Made by a program: the position numbers and the translations under genes. 64,000 bases of DNA from Lineus longissimus. Taxonomy: Eukaryota; Nemertea; Pilidiophora; Heteronemertea; Lineidae. The DNA is taken from assembly GCF_910592395.1 (NCBI RefSeq), contig NC_088310.1, positions 4,907,501-4,971,500 of the forward strand, read 5' to 3'. Below the pieces are notes generated by a model, which did no database searches, was not told the DNA's origin, and was given only the letters and a program-made list of their open reading frames with translations. Shown piece after piece: positions 25,426-37,613 of the stretch; positions within the stretch are counted from its first letter, which is position 1; the number at the start of each line of letters is the position of its first letter.

Positions 25426-28400
25426 TATAGAAGTTGTAACTAGCTTGGAGGGACATGCGCCGGGTAGGTGCTCTGATAGAGATGATTTAAGAAGGCAGGT
25501 GTCTACTACGTATCAGTCTGAGTTCTTAGCTAGCTGGGCTTTTGTAAATGGGTTAAGGCAGTTACAGACGTAACTGCATTCTGTATCTTTTTCATCTGAC
25601 TGAACTTTCCTAGAGGCGACCCCACAGTGCTCATCCACGTTTTATAAACTCATAACCTTCCGCAATGGACCATAACTCAGTCCGTGATTTAATAAAATCG
25701 ATGGAAGATGTATGAGCTTATCAACGGGCAGTGTTTATGGTGATAGATTGCTTGTCGACGTCTTTGTGTGTAGGCTAGCTGCATTGTAAAGCTCGGAGCA
25801 ACAGAGGAGCATGTCAGTAGTGCGAGTAGTGTAGCAGAGGTCGTTAAAACCCTTTGTTATATAGAAGTACATGTAAGTGGCCTTTGTGGGATTGTGTCAT
25901 CAAAGACTTGAACGACACAATGGCACTGATTCAGTAAACAAACTTTCTTTTTTTCATGTTAGGATTATAAGGTCTCTGCAACGTCATCTCGCAGGCATTT
26001 CGTCAATCATTTTTACTTAATGAGGGTTACGGGGAACACGATATTCTAAAGGGTTTTTGCTAGTTTTTCAGCAAAATCAGATCGACATCCCTAATCAATT
26101 CAGTCAGTTCAGTCAATATGATTAGCGGTAGCAACGGACTAATTAGAATCTCTAATGAATTGGCACTAATCCGCTACCGTCGCGACAGAGTGGCGACTGC
26201 TGTGCCATATATTGCTTTGGCCATGAAACGCTCACGCAAAAAAATAGATTTTATCGTTCATGGACTACGATACATATTGACTTAGCATCGTGAGGGCTTG
26301 CATTAGGGAATTGAATCCAAGGTGGAGGTCTATCTTATGTGATTTTACGCATTAAATTTAGATCAGCGTTGTTCTGTCTTCAAAGGGTTACGTGGATGCA
26401 AGCCAGAGAGGCTTACTACGCGTCACATTAGTAATACCAGACGTTCCTCGCAAACCATCTAACTCTGGTGTATCGCATTCGAGATCGACAAAATATGTCT
26501 AGAGTATGTAAAAATCAATATAAAAGCCACTACTGAGACCACTCGGCGATCAGGTTGAAGTTGCATGGAACCCAAACTATCTCGATTGCCCAATCAAGCA
26601 TGATGGCAAACCAACCACTGGATACGCTTTTATTGGACAGGGAAATTAGACGGAAAAAACAGGAACAATCTGTTTTGGCTGCATCAATAAATTTGATTTA
26701 CGGTGAAATGGACATCGAGATATAGAGGCAAATTGGCACGGTTGGCCGGGCTGTTTGGGATGCTTTACGATTGAAACCTAAATCTATTAGTTCGGAGGTC
26801 AAAACACCAGAGTTATAGTGACTTTATCCCTGTGCTATAGTATCATGGTTGTGATTTGTCCGCATGGATAAATGGCTTGATTGCTGGTGAACGGAGGTCA
26901 ACGAATATCACGGAACCTCTCTCAGTGCAGCACAATCATATAATTATGTATGGTTGATGATGGCAGCTCTTTTTATTGACAGACCATGTCCATACAGGAT
27001 TCTGTGCTTTCTATTCAGAACATTATTCACGATTTTAAGGGGATGTGATTAAATGTTTACAAGTTTTCGTGAAAGCGGTCATCATTAATAGAAATACATG
27101 TACATTTGTTTATAAATGTATAGAGGCAAATTGGCATGGTAAGTGGGTTTGCGAGGGATGTTTTACGGTATAGTACACCGCTGGTTCAAGAGGAGAAGAC
27201 AACAAACGCTAAGCAATTCTACCACAAACCATTTCTGCAATCAGGACAGATTTATTGGAGCCACGGTCAGAGGTACATCAGACTATTCATCACTCGCTAA
27301 ATATTGTGATTGTGGTCGTTTGTGCTTGATAATGAAGAGCTGCCAGCAAAAGTATTCATCAAGCGTATTAGCAAGAAAGTGCAGTCAAGGTGCCTTCATA
27401 CATTGTAGGTCAAAAGAATAAAAACCTTCTGGTACAGAAATATAGAAATATCATAATTTTTTTATAAAACAACAGGTCAACAATCACATCCGGTTCACCC
27501 GGTTCTAATGAATGTAGAGTCGAAGACGCTAATTGGAAAGGACCACGACACCAAGAATCCCCCCAGTGACATTTCGAGACACTCGCAATCATATGTAATT
27601 TCACGCTTTGACTCATCCCAATTATGTGCTCTGAGAACCACAGATATACAGGATACACAGCTGATATATTATCCATGATCTCTTTCTGAAAGCTCGTTAA
27701 AGCGCGAATGAGAAGTGATAGCCTGATATGATTCGTCAATAGGAATAACCACGGTTACCCAACTATAAAACATCTTAAAATATGTACACGCCAGTGTCAA
27801 CCGCAGGTCGTCAGTTGAAACCCCGAGGTCAGTCAAATTCTTTTATTGGTAATAAAACAGGGCGACTTTCTCTGACAGCGTACTCTGTCAGGTTTCCCCG
27901 GGGTCTCTGGTTTCCTCCTACCTTACATTACATTTCCCGAAAGTGTTTTAATAGAGCTTCAGTCGAGGATCAGTAGATTGCAACTCATTTTTTACAAAAA
28001 AGTGAGCCTAAAAATATATTTGTAATCATGTTAAACAGAATTGATAGGGAGTCAAGCTCAATGTGGTCAACACTGCTGGCTACGCTAATTGAGTACGATC
28101 CCGGGTGAGAACCCGGATATTGCTTTTTCGGATGTAACGGCGGGGATTCTAGAAACGAAAATTCCTAGTTCTTCTCAACACAGCTTGTGAACATCCGAGA
28201 GTCTGTCGGATGAGACTGTGCCCCCATTCATTGTACAGTCTGACTCACTCATATCACTATTACCGGTAACACCTACTTCATCAATAGCATCCCGCGAAGT
28301 TACTATTTATAGCTCACAAGGTCATTTGCATAAGATATTGATGACGTTTTAGTCACGTGACAGTCGGACATCGACACTTATTTCTACGCATTTGAGCTTA

Positions 28401-29097
28401 TTTCAAAGTCAATTATCTTTGACCCTGCATTGTTTTTAGCATGAATGATACCATAGAGTCAGAGAGAGAAATATTAAGAACAATTATGTAGTATTTCTAA
28501 CACTCGGACATGTGCCAGATTGAATCTAACTGCCCTAGTTAGAAAGCCTAAATCCATTACGAAACCGCATGTTTGTCCGACATTGCCTGTAATTCAGCGA
28601 TGGGGAAATAGAGGGCAGCAGCTGCAGTGACGTCATCTTCGCGGAATGCTATTCGATATCTTATATATTATATAGACTACATGTAACGCACCAAACCCTT
28701 ATAGCAAAAAAAGTGTTGACCTTTTGAAAAGGAATTTTCGGTCAACATAAATATGCACCCCATAGAGGATATTCAGTGACTGAGGGAAAAACTCCTAATA
28801 AGGTTTTCAGATCATGCACTGGTTTTTGATATTCATGACAGTGTACAGTATTTGACAGCTGGCCGGTACATGTACATGATAACATCCATAGGCCTGTATA
28901 CCAGTATTCCATGAAGATCAAGAACAGGGCGAAATAGACCCCAGGTTGTAACACAATAGTAGGTGACGTCATTTACCACGAGGGAATAGCAAACTGTTTA
29001 TCCACTTATGTTTTGGTTGACCTCAGCCTTATTGTTTTGTATTGAGGCTAAGCCTCGTCACGCATACATACGTACATACACCATACCATCATACATG

Positions 29098-29309
29098 TAT
29101 TTCTATCAGTCAAACCACTGACATGCAAGGAAGAACGACGTGCAAACCTTTGCACAACTTCAACGCGATCTCCTTTCGTGTCAGTGACATTTGTACAGCG
29201 ACGTATTTCTATCTGTCAAACCACTGACATGCAAGGAAGAACGACGTGCAAACCTTTGCACAACTGCAACGCGATCTCCTTTCGTGTCAGTGACATTTGT
29301 ACAGCGACG
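29098..29309. repeat. Two tandem 106-bp units
   Basis: Units 29098-29203 and 29204-29309 differ at only two or three positions. Each contains the perfect hairpin word GTGCAAACCTTTGCAC and an inverted CACTGAC...GTCAGTG pair. The near-identity suggests a recent duplication. Confidence 0.9.
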
Positions 29310-31081
29310 GATTGTCTCTTGATTACCTTTTCAGCTCTTCTCTCGTAGGACTAGCCCACCTATAATTCTGCCATGCGACTTTACCAAGAACAAGAGAACA
29401 GATCACAGGTGGATGCGGATCACCTTTACAGCACCAGCAGTTGTGAGCCACATATATCTCCCTGTATAACCTGTACTGACATTGGTGAGGATTCAGTGCA
29501 GAGAAACGCACGATGTCACCAAATGTGAAATGTCATAGTTTTATGATATGTCATGTTAAAGTGCCGTTACGGTTCCAACCTCAGATCAGGTGAGTGATGT
29601 GCAAGTGTTGTTTTTTTCTTCCGGTTATGCTTCAATAAAATGGACACATGACCTGATAAATCGTTGTTATTCACATTATTTTGCTCATGATCGCCTATGC
29701 ACCTGTACTGTGATCAGACGGTTGGAGCCTAACTGCAGTTGCGTGTAAACGCTCATCGCACTTTGGAAGCGGAATACTCCCTGGAGAATATAACACTTCC
29801 AAGTGCAGAGCGAACGGGGAGGAAGAGGAAGAAGAAGAAATTATTCCCTTTGATCAACTGCAAACGAATCTGAACATCATTTTATCAGTGTTGTGTTTGT
29901 AGCTGCGTGTGGTCATATTCTATCAAAGAACACTCTAAGATAAACATTTTCTTTAAGAGCCATTTCAAAATATCTCCATAACGAGTATTAGTATTTTTAG
30001 AATAACATTTTCTTTGGTTTATTTTTATGTATGGTATAATGGTGCACTAGCAAAAATAAAAAATAACTTGATCACTTTCATGCGCGGGGTTACCGACCTC
30101 TCAACCTCCTTATTTGATGTGTGTGTATTCTCATCGCGTGGTTGAATAAACTTTATATTAGTATTTTGCCTTAATGATTTTTTCTTTCAACTGAACAAAC
30201 TAATCTTGGAGATAAACACAGCTGCTGCTTTTACACTGACGGAAAAGTTTCCATTTTGGTTTCAAAGGGAAAAGTTGCACGCCTACAGATCGAAATGAAC
30301 ATAAGTAGGCTACGCATTGCGTTACAATGGCTTAAACATTAAGTTTATTATTCTTGTCAATACGTCTGATGAGACCACTGGGCAGGCTCGACCCTAATAG
30401 GATCTACTTCACAGCGTTTCCTCATACCGACAAGCTACATTGGTCCAAAGGGAGACCCGAAAGTTCCTCGTGTTTTCGATCCACGAACTGCCGGGTTAAG
30501 AATTTCATGTCTTCAGTCCTGAAGATGATAGCGATTGTGTCGCAAGATAGACTCGCAAGATATCAAAGTAGGCGTATGATTCTAGAACCTACACTTTTCA
30601 ATGGTAAAAAATCGTAAAATTGACGACTCCATCCAATGTATTCGGTATCAAGAACCTACTGATGATGCTGGTAGACCAAAATAGAATCCGTCAGGCTTTG
30701 ATGAGCAAGGCGTACACAATGCTTGAACATAACATAAACTTCTCTGTGAAAAACGATCATGAACACTGCCGTGTTTATAAGTATATACGTTATTTGACAT
30801 TTACATCGGGATCAATTTATCGATTAACCTGCCCTTATCTATACTTGATTCTTGTAATGAGGTGATTTTGCATGAAGTTTTCATGGATTTATGTAAAACC
30901 TATAACGGGTATTGCGATATTTTGTAAGGTTCAAAGTGACCTTCTAAATGTTAAAGTTTGACAATCATGTGAAGTTATTTCATCATATACAGGTTTGATA
31001 CGATGATCAGAAAAAAAACCCATTGCGATTATATCCCATGCAATGGAAACCTATCCAGCGGGTGATTGCAACAACGCACGT
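29310..31081. other. Non-coding stretch, nothing recognised
   Basis: No exon, RNA gene or repeat family could be supported. A GAA-rich run lies near 29820-29840. Short ORFs at 30.35-30.87 kb lack any recognisable feature. Confidence 0.4.
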
Positions 31082-31095
31082 GTTACCATGGTAAC
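31082..31095. promoter_or_regulatory. Perfect RFX X-box palindrome
   Basis: The 14-mer GTTACCATGGTAAC fits the RFX-family X-box consensus (GTNRCC, short spacer, RGYAAC) on both strands. RFX factors control ciliary and some immune genes in animals. It lies within the globin intron, 5.6 kb from exon 1, so any target is unknown. It could be chance, although a perfect 14-bp palindrome is uncommon. Confidence 0.4.
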
Positions 31096-31599
31096 GGGTT
31101 TGTTATTTCACGCCCCACTACACACCAATCACCTAAAAAAATGATTTTGTTCTGCGATTTTGCCTGTATTCAGTGCGATTCTAGCTAAATCGCTTCCAGT
31201 GAATACTCTTGACCGCGCGGGACTTTCAACATCAAGCCCTTTGGCGCGGTTGTCGACTTATTTTCGTATGATATGAGAACAATTAATACAACCAAATGAT
31301 ACTGGCCCGAGTGCAATTTTTCCAGGGCGATGCCAAACCGAACGCATCACGTACGCAATACACTTTTCCATCAACTTGAAAGATTTAATGACACTTCTTT
31401 CGTATCTATTTTGATCAAAATCGACCAACACAGATTATGCTGACCGGTAGGAGTTTCCAGTGCGATGCCGTACGACCGTGAGCTTGAACTATCATTAATT
31501 ATCTAGGTTTCGTTTGGTAACTCTGCAATACTTTATGGTCAGCAAAACTAATGACCAAGCCTATTCATAGAAAACCATTAAAGCTAATAGCACTGGTGT

Positions 31600-31980
31600 G
31601 AAACACAAAGCCAACATTGTGCACATTGATTAGCAAAGTGGCAGGATGTTCTCTCATCAATTAGATATCTGGTTATATAGGGTCACTCTCCTTGTTTTAG
31701 TGCATAGATGCAAACCAAATGAATTCATTCGGGCACGCTTCAATGTTTCGTCGATTCATAATGAGCGTGATACTCGTATTGTGGTGAACAAACCGGATGG
31801 AAATATCTTAATGTACACCAACAAAGCAAAAGTCGAACATTGGCTAATTATAAGCAAAATGTCCGGATGCTCTCCCATCACTTAATTATAGATATCTGGT
31901 TGTATCTGATCATCTTCCTGTGGGTGCGTGATCTCCCAATGAATTGGCTATGACACGCTCAAGTCTGTGTTGCAATCGGC
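31600..31980 (+). repeat. Diverged ~225-bp-spaced direct repeat
   Basis: Copy 1 (about 31612-31750) and copy 2 (about 31835-31975) share AACATTG, AGCAAA.TG, GGATG.TCTC.CATCA, TAGATATCTGGTT and AATGAATT in the same order. The copies are moderately diverged and non-coding. Confidence 0.6.
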
Positions 31981-34900
31981 AACCGTACGGATAAACATTA
32001 CAGCAAGTGAGGAAGGAAAAAACATTACATGGTTGACAAGTCCCTAAAAATTGCTGTCCCGATGGTAGATAATTGCAATGTAACTTATCGGCATAATTCC
32101 CGGAAAAGCAAGGCTAATGCATCAAAACATTGCTCTCGTGTTATTCGTATCGAAGCGCTAAGCATAGATGTAAAAGCCACTTGTTGTCCTTTACTCCTAA
32201 AAGAAATGGGATTGGTATTTACCACGAGGTAAACGGCTACAGTTATTCATTTCGAACCAAAGGAACTAATGGTTATAGAGGTATTGTATTATCACATGAA
32301 CAGCTTCTTCAGCTAGTTGACATATCCAGCGGCGCACTTTGTAGAAGTTCTTTATGGAGAAGACTTTGACAGAGAGCACAAAACTGTAAATCGATATGTG
32401 CACTTAATATTTCAAGCAATACAGGATAGAAGCATTTGTGATACTGTAAAGGCTATGGTGCATATAACATTAAGTATTTCTGTACAAAAGTGAGGTAAAA
32501 GCATTTACTAAAGTTTTATTCGAACCACCCATTAAAACTTCAGAATATCTAACGGGCTAAGCTCCCAACTGGCCTCAGGATTCGCCTATTATTCTTAAGG
32601 TTGCTGACCAGAACAGTATACTTAACATTGACCTGAGGCGTCTTCTGGTATTGTTCGGTTCCATCCAGCAATTCAAGAAATAGATTATTTAAGTTATCAT
32701 CACCTAAGATTGCTCTCAGCAGGAGAAATGATGCTATTTGATCAGCCAAGCCATGGTATTCAAGGGGAGAAAGTAAAATGGTCGCCGCGTGGTATTTACG
32801 ATTACCAAAAGCCACGGCATATTATATGTATGCACTGTTACCCTAAAAATGTTTGTGCCTAATTGTTTTTGCGAATCACAAACATTTCTAAAAAGAGTTA
32901 GATTTTCATATATTGTTTTAATTTGGTAGTTTAAAAAAAACAAATAACGAATTAAGTGTTATTCACCAAATCCGAAAAAATAAAAAACGCCGAAAATTTA
33001 GCGTTTAACAGTAACTTCGTAGCAGAGAAGCAGTTAAACTTACATCAGAAGAACATCTCAATTTCAGTATTACTTTCAAAGTTTTCAATCGACCAAGAGT
33101 ATGATTTAGAAAAATCATCAATGAAATAAAGCCTTATTATTCCTCACTCTGATATCGTTGTCAGGAATTACCTAGATTAAAGAATGTAGTTGACTATTTT
33201 ATAGTCTCATCGAGTCGGTAACATCGCCGAGAAGTGGTTTATTGCATTTCGAATCGAACATGTTGAGTTACAATTCTCTAGTGGTATAATAACTTCAAAT
33301 AACATAATAGTCTCGCCTCGTCGATAATGCCTTCTGGCGTTAAAAAACTCAGTCGCAGCTGCTACGGAAGCCCATCACTCGGACAAAGCAAATGGTGACT
33401 TTCCGTGGCAACCTACATCAGAGTCGTCTGCTTATATGGACATACAGTATGTATGCCAGAAGTATAACATGTGCGAAGTCTTCTATGGCTTTGTCTTGCT
33501 TTGATCAAAGAATCGTTTGCCATATTGACTGAGACGTCTGAGAGATCAGAAAAAAAGATCAAGAAGTGCCGCATTACATGTAGATCAACATACATTGCGC
33601 ACTCATGACGTGACAATCACGGGTCACCCGCTTCTCAGACAAAATTGTGCGTTGAGCGCAACCTCTAGCCCTTTTGAATTGCTGATCAAGACGTCCCAAG
33701 TTGCATTGAGCGACAGAGACTTGACATCAATTTTGTTCGCCGTGAGTTTTGACGCCATTTTGGCGGTAATGAGTGGACGTACATTGTAATTTCTGAGATA
33801 TTTTTAGCCTGAGTGCGAAGCGGTATTATAATAGATTGCTTCTTGTCAATATCGAATGGCAGGTTATGCGACATTCATGTTTCCCCTTCCTTATCATTAA
33901 TTCTGTCTTTCCCGCCCATTTAGCTAGATTGCCTGGTCCATGAAGCCACGACATAAACACCATTAATTGCTTAACTATTAAGGTAATTGACTGGAAACAA
34001 GCTAGTTAGATATACTAACCACTTATTCGACGATAGAGCCATTTAGCTAAGTGAGGCGATTGCTTGATCTAGCATCTTTTTTTCTCGGGCCTTGACGGGA
34101 GTGAATGACGTGTTCACGATTTCTGTCAGATCGCAGTCACCACAGCAACATTAATCTGATGCAGTGCCCCAGCAAAAACTATGCAATTAGAAGGTTGCCA
34201 GGATCGGGAAGCGTGGATCTGGTTGCACGAATTGTGCGTTTGCAAAACATTGGCATACATGTACTACTTATCCAAACGCCCAGACAGCAAATACGTGGAG
34301 AGTTAATATCGAATAGATTTTTTGTTATATTTCCATTAGTTGTATAATCTCTGTTTTGTATTCATAACTCGTTCAAAAAACGTAAGTATGGGACATTTTT
34401 CACGCCCATTAATACCCCAGAAAAAAACACGATGTGTGGTGCTCCTGACGGTAATGGTTCGGATGGATGTGATTCCGGTTTTTGTTTGATAGTCGGTACG
34501 AGGGTAGAAATATGATAAGTCTCGATTTGTTCTGGTCCATTAGTGTATGTTATTACGCCATAACCGTGAATATGAGAGAGGCTCGGTATCACCGAACTTT
34601 AATGCCAGTTGATAGGCTACTCATTCCGGTGGGATAGCATTCATTTCCAGTTGATCAATGTTTGAGCATATACCATGAACAGAAGTGGCGTTAAAGGAAA
34701 CGCTTAGAAATATTGGAGTGATTAATGGCGCGGTAGAAAAAGCCTTGACTGAGACTGAAATAAGTCCTCATTTATAAATCTAAGCAGTTTCGAAAACCCA
34801 GTCAGTGTCCCCAAGTGGGTTTATCGCGACGAACTTCTTTATACTCGCAAGCTAGCCTGAGCCCTGTATAATGATGCAACCATAAGAGGCTTGATTTGAC

Positions 34901-35455
34901 TCATTCAATGGCATAATTTGAAAAATAAAGCACGTTACATGAACATGTAACTTTATCGCCAAAATAACGCAATTTCTTTCTCAAGGAAGGGGTTAGGATG
35001 AATTCTGTGTTTTTCAACCTCATCACTCGCAGTATGAACCCTAAAAAATTATAAAAAATTAAATTGGTTGTAATTTAACGCTAAGTACCAATTGCTTGAA
35101 AGCTGTTTACCTGAGAAGTTGATTGAGTACCACATTCATGCGAACTCGCACTTCCTGAGTGCCTTTCATTCTTGTGCGTTGAGATCTCTAGGCGGGAGGT
35201 TTGTTAAACATCACATCATCGGAAGTCAAATATCATAGCCGTAAACTGATCAACGTAACACGAAGAAAAAAAGTTACAGTGTTTTGAAGCGAAAATTAGT
35301 GGCATTCACCGTCATCCGCAAAGTCTAGTAAACAGCTGTCTGTTTGGTTTGTATTACTTCAGAAACTACAATGATTAAAAAGAAGATTAACAAACGTAAC
35401 ACACTGGCATAATTTTCCCAGGGACGTGGAAACGGATCTCGGGTCTTGGCATTAA
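31981..35455. other. Non-coding stretch
   Basis: Nothing recognised except a minus-strand open frame at 32549-32815 ending in a stop. It reads with coding-like composition (words LEYHGLADQIASFLLLRAI and LNNLFLELLDG) but has no in-frame ATG or plausible acceptor before it. It may be a fragment of a degenerate gene; I could not name a family. Confidence 0.35.
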
Positions 35456-35641
35456 GGCAAGTTTTGCAAGCCATACAAAGAGGTACCAACAGGGATGTAT
35501 TCATTTTAGCGAGGTTTTTGCTCTGAAAATTTCCGCAATTGCTCCTCCAACTGTATATAAAAAAGATTTATGAGTATCACGTATGCGTTAGTGACAACGA
35601 ATGATCGTATACGTCGTTGGTACGGGATTGCAAAAGCTGCC
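35456..35641. mobile_element. MITE-like element, copy 2
   Basis: The left end reads GGCAAGTTTTGCAAGCC and the reverse complement of the right end reads GGCAGCTTTTGCAATCC, with a shared GTACCAAC(A/G) further in. Length (186 bp), end sequence and inner layout match copy 1 at 15394-15574. It is non-coding and its ends have diverged more than those of copy 1. Confidence 0.65.
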
Positions 35642-36686
35642 TATAACTGTAGTAATTTTATTTTCTGGGCACGTTGTTCCCGCTTGGTGGTACTCATGTT
35701 TACTGTCCTTCCTTTCTTATCACTGTTAATATTAATTCACAATAACCGCCTAATGTTAGCTGCGAGAGATGTTCAATTTCGTTGAATAATTCACGTTGAC
35801 TTCATTATTGTTGTCCCAGGCACCACGCTGATAGATATAGGCCATACCAGCATCCGTATTATTCATTCCAAAACTTACGCATCTCTTTATTCGATGGTTT
35901 GCTGTTCACATTTAACAACTCACGGAGAACATTACGCAATGTGAAATCTTAAAATGTGTTTGAAGTTAAAAGATGATAAGAGTTAAGGCCAAATAGCTGA
36001 ACCTAAGTCCCGTATCAAGTGCCTAATCGAATCAATATACCGTTTGCGGCTCAAAATACATTCGCCTGAGTCTTTTATCCAAACAAGAGAGGGGTGAAAT
36101 GTACTTCACGCACTCCTCAATTTCACCAGTCAGAAGAGATCAGCCTGGTCTATTGTTATCGGAAATCTCTCCCAGAAGCAATACAGTATCGATTTGGAAA
36201 CGTGTAGTTGTAACATTTTCTTTCTTCTCAATGTGATTCAGCACTTAGTGTTGCATCCGTGAGAAACTATAGGACTGGAAATATATTTTTTTCAATTTAG
36301 GCAGAACGCAGCCTGCTAGGTTTCAAACCAGCTTTATTTTACCGAAGTATAAAAGTGTTGATTTTACTTGAAACTAAACAGCTGCGAGTTGCTACACAAT
36401 TCTTACGTAAACAATTCACTGCAAGGCTTGTTAAAAAAACACCCACGCACTATAAGTCGATACTAAGTGTACTATCATAACGCATGTACCAGACCTATAC
36501 TTATAATTAATTTGTTCTTTTTCTGCATCCAGTATTTAGTATCATCATCATTATCACTCAACCAAAAAGTGAGGCACAACACAATTACAACATAATATCA
36601 TTTTGACTAATACCACTTCTTGCCTTTTGCCGAGGGCATGCAGTTACTGTATATATTGTACCACAACATTGGATACTCTGACTTAC
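35642..36686. other. Globin intron 1, 5' end
   Basis: Non-coding intron sequence between the second MITE-like element and the exon 1 donor. A short alternative exon is not excluded, but none is visible. Confidence 0.45.
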
Positions 36687-36928
36687 CCAATGAACATAGC
36701 TACTCCAACCTTGGCAATATCCTGCTTTAGAATGGTCCAAGTGTGTATAATTAATCCTTTCTGTTCCTCAGTCAAGGGTGGAGGGTGTACTAGAGACCTC
36801 CTTCGATTCCTCTTCCGGATTGGAGTCAAGCTGATCTTAAAAGGTAACTTATCCATAAAAGCTCTCGTCCCGTTAGCAGACGGAGCTTGGTGGTCTTCTT
36901 CTCTCACTCTGCTGGGTTGTGCCCCCAT
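36687..36928 (-). CDS. Globin (globin X-like), exon 1 with myristoylation site
   Basis: The exon encodes residues 1-80 plus two bases of codon 81 and ends at a strong donor, GTAAGTCAG. The start MGAQPS fits an N-myristoyltransferase site (Gly2, Ser6), as seen for membrane-bound globin X proteins. A basic linker (RKRNRRRS) precedes the globin A helix (LTEEQKGLIIHTWTIL, with the A12 Trp) and the B helix (VGVAMFIG). The donor is phase 2 at B12.2, the ancestral globin intron, and matches the exon-2 acceptor at 3989 exactly in phase and in protein logic (FIG joined to LFETHP). The ~55-residue pre-globin extension is longer than in vertebrate neuroglobin. The ATGs of this gene and the TSP1/Ig gene are 685 bp apart in head-to-head orientation. 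What could change: exon 1 and exon 2 might belong to two linked paralogues. Confidence 0.85.
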
Positions 36929-37613
36929 TTTTATAGATTAAATCATACAGACTCGGCCCTTCGGATTGCAATCTCTTGTAAGCCTATTTGTATCCACATT
37001 GAGTCAATCCAGGTGTTTCCTGAAAATAATTGAACTCCCTGCAAAATATACCGTAAAACGATAATTTCAATTACCTCCAAGTTTTAAAACCGAACGAACA
37101 CGTAGTCAGAAAAAGAGGAATTTTAAAAAGACGACTTGAACCAAACTATGATAATCTAGTTTGTTATAAGATTTGTGGTTTGAACGTTGATGATCGATTG
37201 GATGCGCTTCGGAAAATGCTGAAAGCTACCGAGAACTAGCATGATTCTGCCGTGCGCTCTGGTGGAAAATGTTGGAATTTAACATAGCAAGGAGAGCATA
37301 CAATAGCTAACACTTGTATGGTAATTGCGGTAACATCTGCCAAGCGGCAGAGCAAGGAACCAAATGTTGTATTTACAAACCCCGCCAAGGATACTGGGTA
37401 CCACATGCGCAGACCACAAACAAGCCGAACTTGGCGTGACGTCAGCATGATGTCATTTTGTAAACGAAGACGCCGCCTATCAGCAACAGAAGACCTCACG
37501 TCCTACTCGATGACGCAGTGACGTCTTCTGCATCGACAGTGGTGAGGATAGGCCTACGCACTTGCGATCCTGTTTCCCGTTCCTTTTTTACTTTCAATTG
37601 TTCGGCGGTCAAA
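36929..37613. promoter_or_regulatory. Divergent promoter region, CRE at 37437-37444
   Basis: The 685 bp between two divergent start codons must hold both promoters or leaders, unless an upstream leader exon exists. It contains a full palindromic CREB/ATF site TGACGTCA (37437-37444), an NRF1-like CATGCGCA word (about 37404), and two further TGACG half-sites at 37510-37520. No TATA box is obvious. Sharing of elements between the two genes is inference. Confidence 0.45.

Larger units (their letters stand above)
20417..29097. other. Non-coding DNA, globin intron
   Basis: No gene can be supported. It contains a short AAG tract near 21777-21797 and a pair of related segments near 26725 and 27122 (shared ATAGAGGCAAATTGGCA, about 395 bp apart). 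A plus-strand 95-codon ORF at 22079-22366 has fairly balanced codon use but no domain, acceptor or signal peptide that I recognise. A minus-strand AT-rich stretch at 24841-25425 reads as two same-frame blocks separated by one stop (listed separately). Confidence 0.45.
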
